Program-made: the position numbers and the translations under genes | Part shown: piece after piece, positions 32,701 to 42,242 of the stretch | Layout of the letters: each line of letters opens with the position of its first letter | How positions within the stretch are numbered: position 1 is the first letter of the stretch | Notes under the pieces: model-generated | The model's input: only the letters and a program-made list of their open reading frames with translations | Told to the model about the DNA's origin: nothing | The model's database searches: none | Assembly (NCBI GenBank): GCA_002803225.1 | Contig: NXFV01001444.1 | Location: 1-59,047, forward strand | Length of the DNA: 59,047 nucleotides | Source of the DNA: Gamarada debralockiae | Lineage: Eukaryota > Ascomycota > Leotiomycetes > Helotiales > Hyphodiscaceae | Reading direction: 5' to 3'

Positions 32701-33531
32701 ATGCTCGTCGCACAACCCCTCACATTGTCACGAGCCCGAATGATCCATGACAAGGATGAGTGGAAGAGGCACTTCTCCTTTGTTGGCGCGACTACGGTCG
32801 GTCATGGAAGCTCTGGGGTTGTCTTTGTAATTGATAAAGAACGGGTCATAAAGGTGTTCACGAGCGACGAGGAAGGAACTAAGGACCTTGAGAGGGAGAG
32901 GATGGTTTACGATAAGCTACAAAGCGACGGCAAATTTTCCAGCTACGTTGTTAGATTTGAAGAGCAATGGGCATCCGGGTTGATACTCGAGCGACTAGTT
33001 GGTACCTTGCGACAACACCTGAGAAACTTACCGCAGTTCACCACATCCCCTTCTGCAAGTCAATGGGCCAAAGATAGTTGCAAGGGGCTTGCATTCCTCC
33101 ACCGAAATGGCATTTTACATGGCGACCTCGGATGTCAGAACATTTTGTTGGGTGCAGATAATCATGCTAAGCTCTGTGATTTTGCTGGATCAAAGATTGG
33201 CGACAAAGATGCTTGGATCTCATACGAAGTCCGCAGTCAACACCCGGATCAATCGGGTAAGCAACCTACTGAGAAGTCGGAGATATTTGCTCTCGGGTCC
33301 GTGATATTCGAAATATGGACCTCTCGTCCTCCCTACGCCTCAGAGCCCCATTCAGTCGTCTTGAATAAGTTCTCGGCGGGCGACTTCCCACTTTCAAGTA
33401 TCGAGGATTCGACAATGCGAGAAGTTGTTGCGAATTGTTGGAATGGTACATACAACAGAGTCACTGAAGTTTGCAATGATCTAGAATCGGATTCTGGGTC
33501 GGATGTCGAGTCGGACTGCACAGAGTTATGA
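32701..33531 (+). CDS. Protein kinase-like protein with HGD and DFAGS motifs
   Basis: This is a single-exon protein of 276 residues with an almost minimal kinase domain. The glycine loop is GHGSSGVVFVI (from residue 34), the ATP-anchoring Lys is K51 in RVIKVF, and the catalytic loop is HGDLGCQN (140-147), where the usual Arg of HRD is Gly. The metal-binding motif is DFAGS (160-164) instead of DFG. A helix F signature appears as SEIFALGSVIFEIWTSRPPY (193-212), and the domain closes with CWNGTYN (247-253). The essential Lys, catalytic Asp, Asn and metal Asp are all kept, so activity is possible despite the odd motifs. I recall fungi having expanded sets of small kinases with HGD and DFAGS motifs; that is from memory. 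The start could also be M14. The acidic C-terminus (ESDSGSDVESDC) is probably disordered. Confidence 0.75.
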   Translation: MLVAQPLTLSRARMIHDKDEWKRHFSFVGATTVGHGSSGVVFVIDKERVIKVFTSDEEGTKDLERERMVYDKLQSDGKFSSYVVRFEEQWASGLILERLVGTLRQHLRNLPQFTTSPSASQWAKDSCKGLAFLHRNGILHGDLGCQNILLGADNHAKLCDFAGSKIGDKDAWISYEVRSQHPDQSGKQPTEKSEIFALGSVIFEIWTSRPPYASEPHSVVLNKFSAGDFPLSSIEDSTMREVVANCWNGTYNRVTEVCNDLESDSGSDVESDCTEL

Positions 33532-34097
33532 TATGCCTCTTGATTTGAGAGTTGCTCCAGAGATCTTCATCTCGTTATTGTCAACTCTGGGCTCTAAACC
33601 TTCTTTAATACTTCTTCGGGTTAAATTAGAGGAGCTGTACGGCATTTTTAACATTGCACATTTAGTTTCCAAGAAGCGATGAGAGAAGATTACTCAGTTC
33701 TCGAATGGAGAATTAGTAGGCCGCGTGACAAAACAATTTTCATAGACCAGTATATCTTCCAAGTGACTAGATATGCCCAACGGTCAATGCGACAATGAAT
33801 CTTTCAGAATCTCTCAAGATCAGCAATCCATTGTATGTCAAAATCTCCCTTCTCATCTTTCATGGCGAGTGGATAAGAAGAATGTACATGAAAGTTTGAA
33901 AAGGATATTCTAAAGGAGCAACAATAGATCTCTCCGAGACACCTTTTCCTTTCACCATCATCGACCTCATAGATCCCTTAAAAAAACATCAAAGAAAAAA
34001 ACACAAGAGAAAAGAGGAAATATATCCGAAAGTTTCCTCATGTCCACGGCATCTTGCAGGCATATCGACAACCTCCACGATCCAATGTGTTTGGGTA
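33532..34097. other. Intergenic, no gene seen
   Basis: About 570 bp between the kinase and the 3' end of the minus-strand small gene. It includes an A-rich run near 33978-34018. Nothing else was recognised. Confidence 0.5.
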
Positions 34098-34620
34098 TTA
34101 CTTGTAATACTTTCCTCTCCCTTCATAACGACGTTGATGATCGTAGTCCTGATGCTTTTCCTTTCTATCATCGCGACGTTGCTTCTCAGAGCCATGGCGA
34201 TCATCGCGACGCTTATTTCTACCTTCTCTGCCACCACTATCGGGTGGCGATGGAGGTGGGTAAATCTGTCTCTCGTCAGCCTGATTGACATCTTGAATTG
34301 CTGAAACTTACATATCTTTCATCCCTATATGCATCTGCTTCTGCGATGGCGTAGGCGTACTTCTCATCTGCAATCCTCTTCGCGTCATCACGTTCGTATA
34401 CTGCTGCTGAAAGCTTTGTACACACAGGACAGACATTGTCTCGGGAAGATCCAATGTCCTGGTAAGTTTGACCATCCACTGGTTGCGCATCGTCACAATG
34501 GCGACGTCTGGCAACGGCCTTAGGGCAGAGAGTGTATGTGAGTTTCTGCCATACATGAGGATCCGTTTGGTACCATGCGCAGTTCTGGCTGTTCAAGGAC
34601 ATGACTTCGACACCACACAT
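34098..34620 (-). CDS. Small Cys- and Arg-rich fungal protein, function unknown
   Basis: Two exons fit: 34312-34620 (or up to 34725) and 34098-34280, joined by a 31-nt gap (GTAAGT..TCAG) that may extend 15 nt further to a second in-frame CAG. From M at 34620 the protein is 163 residues. The N-terminal half has spaced cysteines (MCGVEVMSL, NCAWYQTD, TLCPKA, RRHCDDA, then a CPVC pair in DNVCPVCTKLSAAV), which resembles small zinc- or disulphide-type domains common in fungi. Next is an Ala/Glu/Tyr helix (ADEKYAYAIAEADAYRDERY). The C-terminal exon is proline-then-Arg/Asp-rich (IYPPPSPPDSGGREGRNKRR, RRDDRKEKHQDYDHQRRYEG). No signal peptide is seen. An upstream in-frame ATG at 34725 adds 35 residues, but a branch-site and CAG pattern there suggests a leader intron instead. 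An intron of 31-46 nt is short; this is a weak point of the model. Confidence 0.5.
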
Positions 34621-35516
34621 TGTCGGTGGCGGGCCTCTCGCTGTTTGAGGCAAGCGTTTCTGGGATAAGTGTACAGTGTCAGTCGTTGAGGAGTTATGGA
34701 TGGGTTTCACAACTACCTCAAACATTACCAGTCATGTAATACAAAGGGGTAGAAGCTGATCTCGGAAATTATATATCGCATTCACGAGCCTGAAAGCATG
34801 GCATTGCAAGCCTTCCACTTCAATAGATCATGCGCTCGTGCGGCCCGGGGCGGCGTGCTACGGCTTGGGCCGCAGCTGCCTAGCGTTGTAGAATATTGAA
34901 TAGTATGCCTTGTGATGGGCTGAGAGATCCGTCATGACTTTGCCTCGCGGTCGCCTCACGACGGCCTGGCAAATTCGCTGTGTGCTGACACTCTCGAGAC
35001 TTATGAGCCCCTCTCTCTGGTGAGAGTCACCAGATCAATGTTTCTGTATGTGAAATGATTGGTAACTCGTCTCAAGGTGTGGGAATAAAGCGGCAAACGT
35101 GTGGTGCCACGACATAGGTTGATCTCCATGAGAGGTGGGGCGAGGTAGCTTTGCTAATGCTTCGACTTAGATTCTAGAAAGGTTGCCTCGACTCACCGAC
35201 TCGCCCATTTGGTTCTTCCTGCAGACCGTAAGGCATTATTTCGGCCACTATCCACTTACTCCGGATTTTCGAACATTTTGCTCGATTGTGGACACTTGCA
35301 AGTGATTGGCACGTGATCAAACGTCCAAGTAACAGACACACGACACCAAGACTTTAGGCGCCATTAGCAAGAGGTAACAAGCAGGGAAGAGGCATGAGAG
35401 CGAGTAGAAAGTATGTTATGGTACCAATCTCAAACTTTTGACATTATGACGTAGCTTATGTGAATGTACTGTTATTCCTGTAAGGGAAATCCTGTATCGC
35501 TAATATTATCCAACCG
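34621..35516. other. Intergenic, no gene seen
   Basis: About 900 bp between the small minus-strand gene and the calmodulin-like gene. It contains a GC-rich patch at 34838-34875 with a 7-bp inverted repeat (GCGGCCC at 34840, GGGCCGC at 34867). No coding frame is supported. Confidence 0.45.
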
Positions 35517-36263
35517 TTACTCCTTAAGCATAAATTGAACGAATTCCTCATCTGCGAAACGTTAGCTATCGATAAGACCAGCGCATGACGATTGAGGGTA
35601 GAAAACATACAATCGATACTTCCATCACCGTTCTTGTCCACCTCCTTGATCATGCTATCGAGTTCTTCCTCACTCAGAAGCTCTCCAAACGAGGTCATGA
35701 CACGACGGAGCTCATCGAGAGAGATGGTTCCGCTACCATCGTGATCGAAGACCCTGAATGCGCTCTTCATCTCGGCTTCGAAATCAACCTCCTTCATGGG
35801 AGTCGTCATCATCTTGCAGAACTCTTACAAAACGGTGAGCAGAATTCAGCCAAGAGTGGGATGAAACAAACCCTCGAAATCAATGGTGCCATTGCGGTCA
35901 GAGTCCACTTCGTTGATCATGTCCTCGATTTCGGCGTCAGTGGGATTCTGGCCGAGAGACCTCATGACAGTCCCGAGCTCCTCAGTGGAAATGGTTCCTG
36001 TGAGAGCAGTCAGATCATTGCATCTCTGCTTTTCTCTTCGCAATATGCATACCACTTCCATCTGCATCCTGCGGGGAGATTGTTAGTCGCGTGCTCCTCG
36101 TCACAATAAGATGGATCAGCTCACGAAAAGCGTGAAAGCATGTCTGTAAGACTCAATCTCCTCCGGAGTGGGCTGGGCCTACAAGTACACACCATAGTCA
36201 GTAATCGCATCGAAATACACATATCCAGAACGTTCTTACACGAGGCTTTGCCTGATCTGCCAT
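35517..36263 (-). CDS. Calmodulin-like EF-hand protein
   Basis: This is a calcium sensor of the calmodulin family. Six exons fit in phase (36240-36263, 36125-36178, 36053-36068, 35872-35997, 35611-35823, 35517-35551), giving 155 residues. The third exon is only 16 nt. All four EF-hand loops are complete: [36 protein letters not shown] and [12 protein letters not shown], each with acidic residues at positions 1, 3 and 12. The linker is [14 protein letters not shown], and the N-terminus ([18 protein letters not shown]) differs from canonical fungal calmodulin, which is about 149 residues and more conserved. It is therefore more likely a divergent paralog than the essential calmodulin. The many small introns resemble those of calmodulin genes. 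Confidence 0.85.
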
Positions 36264-36683
36264 GTTTGGTGTACCAAATAGTATAGGGCTGAAAAGTCAC
36301 AATGTTGTACTGCCTGAATCTTATGTCAGAATCCAAGTTCCCGCGCAGATCCACTGCGGTGCATACAGCGAATAGTATTAAGGAGGGCAGAGGTTGGTCC
36401 CTGAAACGCGAAAAGCCCCGCACTTCGGGCTGCAAACTGACGCTGTCTGCATGTGAACATTGCGATAAGGAGTCATGAGGCTCTACTCACGTGCAAGAGG
36501 GCGTGTGCTGCAGTGTCTGTGAGATCCAGGTGTGCGAGCAAAGGGGTTTGGGGTTGGGCTTTGGGCCGAGGGGCTGTGCAAGAAGTTGGTGAGGGGAGTT
36601 TGCGACGGACAGATCTGAAATGCGCTCGAGCCAGCACGCTAAATTTAGCGAGGATCCGCATCACGTGAATGCCCTTTTTCAAC
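36264..36683. other. Promoter region of the calmodulin-like gene
   Basis: About 420 bp between the calmodulin-like ATG and the end of the AAA ATPase relic, which points the same way. Two CACGTG hexamers occur (near 36484 and 36662). No other gene is seen. Confidence 0.45.
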
Positions 36684-38904
36684 TCAAGCAAACTCGGCAA
36701 ACTCAGGAGCTCGTTCCTTCCTAACGATATTGAGCACGGTTCTCAAATACTCATACCCAAACTGTTTCCCTTATGTCTAGTCTGTAAACCCGCATTTTTC
36801 AAGATGTTTCTTACACCGGTGTCCATTTATCTCGGCCTCGGAGAGCAGCTCCAGTTCTTCAGCACTCAATTCATTCTCAACGCCCTTCAAGAAATTCGCC
36901 CAAACCTGTGCTCTGAACTCCTTGTTCAAAGCAGGGCATTCCATGGAAATGGAAATGCAGGATTAGAAGGCAGGATCCATGTCCTTGACGCGGTTGGTGA
37001 TAAGGAACAGAATGCCTTCCTAGTATTCGAGAGTACGCAAGAAGATCGAAACGATTTTTTTGCGTTCGAGATCGGGGACTGAGCGTGCCTCAAGGAAGAC
37101 GTCACATTCGTCGAGAGTAGCATGATGATGCCCTTGCCCTTCCCGGCAATAACGTCGTCGAAAGACTCTTTTGTATTTGACTTGAGATTCGGCAAACACA
37201 AGAATGAGTTCTTTCTAGTCGGCGGGTAGGACAAGGGAATCGAAGCCGCGGAATTGAAGGTGATTTCGAGATCTCATCGACGAGAAAGGAAAGCCAGCAC
37301 TTCGTCTTAAGGGTATAACCTTTCAGCAACAAGGAGCAATGCAGAAGTTGCTCGTCGGTAAGTGGAATGTGATTGGTCTTGGATTCAGGTCGGTTGATGA
37401 CAGGGGAGCCATAGTCGTCTTGGGAGTCATAGGAATAGTCATCGTCAGAATCCTCCGGTGTAACTTCAGCCCTAGACTTGAACGTAAGGGGTAAAAGATT
37501 GGGTAAGCTATTCGGATTGAATTTTCTTTAGTCGAAGGTCTCTGGATAAAATGTTAGAATAAGTTTGTATTAAATTGGGTCAAAATTCAATCATGCCATC
37601 CGTTTCAGCGATAAGATTATAGGAAAGTCCGAGAGACAGAAAGAATGCAGAATCTTCCGGTCCGGTTCTGCGATAGAAATCGAGGGTATGACTGGGAAGC
37701 CAATGAATGACCTTTGCGAACATTCGTCCGAAATCGTTGAGACAAATGAAACCATAGAAATCTGAATCCGGGACAGCGTTCCCAAAACATTGAAGTGGAT
37801 AGAACAATCGAGATCTGCAATTCAGGACAACTATCATGAATCGCTGAAATGGATGGAACAATCGCAGTTTGGGTAAATGGTGATACTCACATGATAGTAC
37901 GAGAATCTACTGTGACCTTTATCCCATTGCCATACATATCTTTGCCAATTGCAAAATCTTTGTATGCCTTGCATTGATAGCCATGGTACTGTTCGAACGG
38001 CTTGCCACGTTTGACGAGAGGATTTGTGACCATTTTCCGATCCGGATGAAATTCCAGTGGAGATGCTCTTGGTTCCTGCAAAAGAATAAGTAAAATGTTG
38101 TTCGCGGGCACAACCAAACTTCTCGCCGTCCCAACCAACTCGCTGGGCATTGATACCATAGCAGGGGCCGTACTGTGTTTTGGTGTAATTGCTATGGGTC
38201 ATTTTGGATGCACGGTGACGGCCCCATTGGCTACTGTAAATCGTTGAACCGAGCTGAAAGATCATAAACAGGTGGTCAAAAGTAATAAGTTTGTTCTTGA
38301 TATAGTCCCCTTTGGTAGCGATGAGGTCCTTAACTTCCGCCTCCAGAGTCCTGTGGAGAAGGGCTAAGTGTGCCTTGGTGAACTGGCCCCAGTGCGTGGA
38401 TGAATGGATTGAATGGCGCATGGAAGACAAGCCTGGTCATTGAAGTGGTAACTCTTCGAATGTGTGTTAGAATTTCGGTGATTGTAAGACATGTGAGAAG
38501 ATCTTACCGGGATAGTGTCTCAAGACTTCGCCCAAGACATTCTTCAAGAAAGGACTTTGGACAGTGATGCAGTCAATCTCGAGCTTCTTTCGAGTATCGA
38601 AACTCTGCTTGTTGCGAACAAGGATAACATATCGAGCCGTCGTCCCATTCTCGGCAGCTTCATTGACGTTGTATGGATACTTATCTGTCCACCGTCCATC
38701 TGCTTTTTGATACAGATTCTTGATGTCGCATTCCATTCCGACCTTGGGCACTTCCTGTAGTGTTTCTAACCTCTTGGAGGAAGCAGAGAAGTCGCTTTCA
38801 TTCTCATTGGCAACATCATTGACTTGCCCGACCATCTGTCTCAGCGTCTTTTGGCCGATAATATCTTCAGGGAGTGGCTCGCTTTCGGTGAATGCAGGAG
38901 ACAT
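36684..38904 (-). pseudogene. AAA-family ATPase pseudogene lacking the Walker A region
   Basis: This is a large fungal AAA ATPase (the group with a long conserved N-terminal region) in decay. The N-terminal half is nearly intact from MSPAFTESEPLPEDIIGQ (38904): WTDKYPYNVNEAAENGTTA, ARYVILVRNKQSFDTRKKLE, an intron at about 38428-38509 that splices in phase, then LLHRTLEAEVKDLIATKGDY and YGPCYGINAQRVGWDGEKFG. A frameshift follows before LEFHPDRKMV, KVTVDSRTIM. After a gap, PLTDEQLLHCSLLLKGYTLK and WLSFLVDEI resume. The ATPase core starts with SFDDVIAGKGKGIIMLLS, but the next residues are DECDVFLEARSVPDLERKK: the segment that should carry the Walker A GPPGTGKT motif is gone. Further stops replace conserved residues (after LVLPAD, LRTLEY and MDPAF). 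The end (EYLRTVLNIVRKE, stop 36684) is readable. Confidence 0.82.
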
Positions 38905-40520
38905 TTTGTTGAAATTGTACATATAGACGAAAAAAGAAATGCGAGGGGAAAGATACCTATATACCATATTGAGAGCCAATTTTGGATACGCCATGATTGC
39001 AGTAGTTGTGATACACAAAAAACCCTACGAGACAAATTAAATCTCTCGCCTTGCAGAGGACCAAAATGTCCAATATTCTGGGCGGTTGGACGACAGTCAT
39101 ACGTCAAACACATTATCAAATATTGATCCTTGAACTAAAAGGACATGTGGACGTCAACTATCCAAGCGTCTCGTGAAGTTATACGATAGAGACACTAAGA
39201 CGTGGTTAAAAATTAAGTGCGTATCTTATTGTGCCTAAAATAGGTTATAGATCACGTGCTATCTTTTAAAGGTTTCCTGTGTTCGTTATAATAAACACTT
39301 GGAGCTAATAATATTGTTCAAAGCTCCTCTAAAAATGAAGGTTTTCTCTTCCGGTTCTTTGGACTCGGTTTGGGAGCTGACATCTTGCTTGTCACGTGAT
39401 AGCCATTGAATTAGTCTTGCCAGGTTCAGCCTAGTTTTTAGAAGATATGCTAAGTGGGTGTACAACATAGCCTATAAGTACAATCAAACTCAAAAACTCT
39501 AGAGATAAAATAAATCCCTGATGTCCATATTTGCTACATCTAGTGATCACGTGTTTTCCAAGTCAGGAGCCCCAGCCGGCATCGTAGCACGTTCTACTCC
39601 TTGGCCTTAGACTTTACATGATATTGTGCTAATCACAGAAGCTTTATGACCAAGCTAATCAAACTATAAGACGAGAAATCTAGCTCAAGGAATCTTCGTG
39701 AAATTAAGGACGAATTTGAAGAACCTTCTGGAGTCTTCTAAGCCAGGCCCATCTGAGAACACCCTCTTTTCTCTAAGGCAAAATAGCCGAGAAATTATTA
39801 AATAGTTTTTGTCTTAATAAATTACGGCAAATTGTTGGTTTCAAAGCATTACTACCTGAGAATTTCGAACTTTAATTGCTCAGTTCCTTTGACTAATCCA
39901 ACTAAGGCCGTACTCTCGACAAGCCATGCCATAACACCCCTTTAATAGCTACAGTAACGCGAAAAATTAAGATAATGGGTCTACCGCAGCCATTTTAGCT
40001 CAAAATCTTAAAGGAATTGAATAATTGATTTCTTGTTTCTTTCTTTGCTTCAAAATATTCCGGATTTGCCACGATATTTCGTGCATCTCCTTTCTTTCAC
40101 TTCCACAAACACAGAGAAGTGTAAGCAAAGTTAGTTGACGCATTTAAGTATCCTTGAACTTTCAACGCGTCTCTTTTCTTCATTCCTCTTCTCTCACGCA
40201 ACTTTCTACCTTTCATCAACTTCTCATCAAAGTTAAACGAACACAAGTTCATAACACCAATACACCTCTACATCTTCCCGGCTCTTTACTGAAATTTTCA
40301 ACTCCTTTCAGCTACCGAACATCCACGCTATCAAGATATCATGCTACAACTTAAAGAAACACAGGTTTGCAAAGTAAATAAACTAAATCTCCCTGTAGCC
40401 TCCCCTTCGCTAACAATCTCAAGGAGCTGACTAGCGAGGAACAGGTCGTTATGGTACTAGCAGCAAGGTACTTTATAAATCATGCACCTACTTCCAATGA
40501 ATCTACTGACATAAGCACAG
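38905..40520. other. AT-rich intergenic stretch
   Basis: About 1.6 kb, notably AT-rich between about 39130 and 40150, with no supported gene. Three CACGTG hexamers lie within 300 bp at 39253, 39393 and 39548, all preceded by T or AT. The composition and lack of frames suggest old, mutated repeat DNA, but I could not identify an element. Confidence 0.4.
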
Positions 40521-41519
40521 CGCCAATCATTCACCATACACAAAGATTTGCTGGAGCGTCTCTCGCCATACTTCGAGGAAAAGAAGTTCTTCAACACTGT
40601 CGCGGCCGAGAAGAAGACAATGTTCCTCAATGATAAAGACCCCAAGCTTTCAGAATGCTTCGTGAATGGGCATATAGAGGTTCATTTACATCCCATTACT
40701 CTCAGTCACTCACTAAATCTTACCAAACTCTTTCACGTCCCTTTACTTCCTCCAAATCACTCAATTCTTCTTGCTGATTCAGATTTAGGAGAGGTTGCCA
40801 AGGCCAGGACCACTTTTACTATCAAGGCTATGCGGAGTGATCCGAGATTCAACGACTTGAACAAAATCTCACAAACGAGTTTAACGATCATATGTGCAAG
40901 CTCGTTACTCTGTATGGCCTTGCAGAAAAGTTGGGTATCAGCGATCTTTTGCAACTCGATTCAAAGAGCAGAGTAAGGTAATCATTCAGCTCATTTAAGC
41001 AATTGCTGACTCGGATCATAGTATCACGGATACAGTGCTGTTCCCGGCCTTGGTCTCGCCCATCAAATCATCTCCCAGACCAAGAAAGATTCGAAGCTTC
41101 GAGACTTTTGCATTAGCAGCGTCGTCCTCCACGTGAGTTTTAAATCCTTCAGATAATACGAACGATTACTGACTGCCCGAATAGATGGATCGTGGATGCT
41201 CCAAGCTGCGTCAGGAGATCATGCTTCTTTGCCTCACTAAGCCGGAGTACTTACTACATATAGTAAACTAGGTCGCGCAGAGCTTCCGGATATTTGCACG
41301 TCGGGTGTTCGAAGGATACAACGAGATAAGACGCGAGGGATTCTCTTTGATGACTGGGCCAAGCTTTGCGCTTGCCACTTTCATGTACATGCTGATCTAA
41401 GACAGACCCACCGCCGACATGAGGCTTGTTCAGTAAAATTGAACGATTGCAGCTATCCTGGGGACGATGACGAGGAAGACGGCTTGATCAAGTTTATGAG
41501 GGAGATGATTTCCAGATGA
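40521..41519 (+). pseudogene. BTB/POZ-domain protein pseudogene
   Basis: The start of a BTB domain is clear: SFTIHKDLLERLSPYFEEKK, then EKKTMFLNDKDPKLSECFVN. A frame change separates it from NEFNDHMCKLVTLYGLAEKL and GISDLLQLDSKSR. Two introns then fit in phase (about 40975-41023, giving YHGYSAVPGLGLAHQIISQT and KLRDFCISSVVLH; then about 41133-41191, giving MDRGCSKLRQEIMLLCLTKP). An in-frame TAG at 41269-41271 cuts VAQSFRIFARRVFEGYNEIR, and a further frameshift leads to FDDWAKLCACHFHVHADLRQ and a natural end (LIKFMREMISR, stop 41517-41519). The intact splice sites show this was a real gene. BTB proteins of this fungal type usually act as protein-protein adaptors; the particular function is unknown. 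Confidence 0.6.
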
Positions 41520-42158
41520 ATCTCTGGTTTTGTTTCAGTGATTTGGACTAGAGGAGGTGTTGCTTGTCCAAGAAATGAATTTCTGGGTTCGTTTTTGTAG
41601 GTTGGTTATTGCTTTGCTAGATGCTTCAGATGACATCACTGCATATATTAGTAGCTTGAGTTTAGCTAGTTGCTATCAAATTTCAGAAAGGAATAAATGA
41701 TAGATGGCTCCTAGCAGAATAAGCTACCGTCTTCAAGATGTGGCATTACTAGAACTACATGCTTGAAGTAGATGCAGTGAAGATCCAAACGATCACCTCA
41801 GTTAAACAACTCGACCATTTTTACGTCTCAACACTCATCTAAACAAGAACTTGAAACCGCTAGAGGTTTGAAAGAGGGATGTTGAACACTTAGGGGGTTC
41901 TTCCGTTCTTTCCTCCTTCATGACAGCCTCTCCTTCCTTATCCAAATCAACACCACGTCTTCTCCTTCTCTCCTTAATGTCAACAACATATTCACTTCTG
42001 CCTGTACCTGTGCTACCCTCAATCCTTTTTACATAACCATGTGCAATGAGTGCTCGTCAGTAACTCGGTACGACTCAATACGATAGCATCGAAACGCGGT
42101 TCTTCCGCAGTGGAGACGACTCAGACAGTTCCAGCTATACTCGCAACTGTCAATGACA

Positions 42159-42242
42159 TATCGACTCACTAGTTCTACGAGCCTCCCGCCCTGTCACCCA
42201 TATCAACTCACCGGTTCTGCGAGCATCCCGGCCTGTTGCCTC
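42159..42242. repeat. 42-bp tandem repeat, two copies
   Basis: Copy one begins catatcgactcactagttc at 42159 and copy two catatcaactcaccggttc at 42201, an exact 42-bp spacing with about a dozen mismatches. Because 42 is a multiple of three the repeat is 14 codons in any frame, but no supported gene covers it. Confidence 0.6.
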
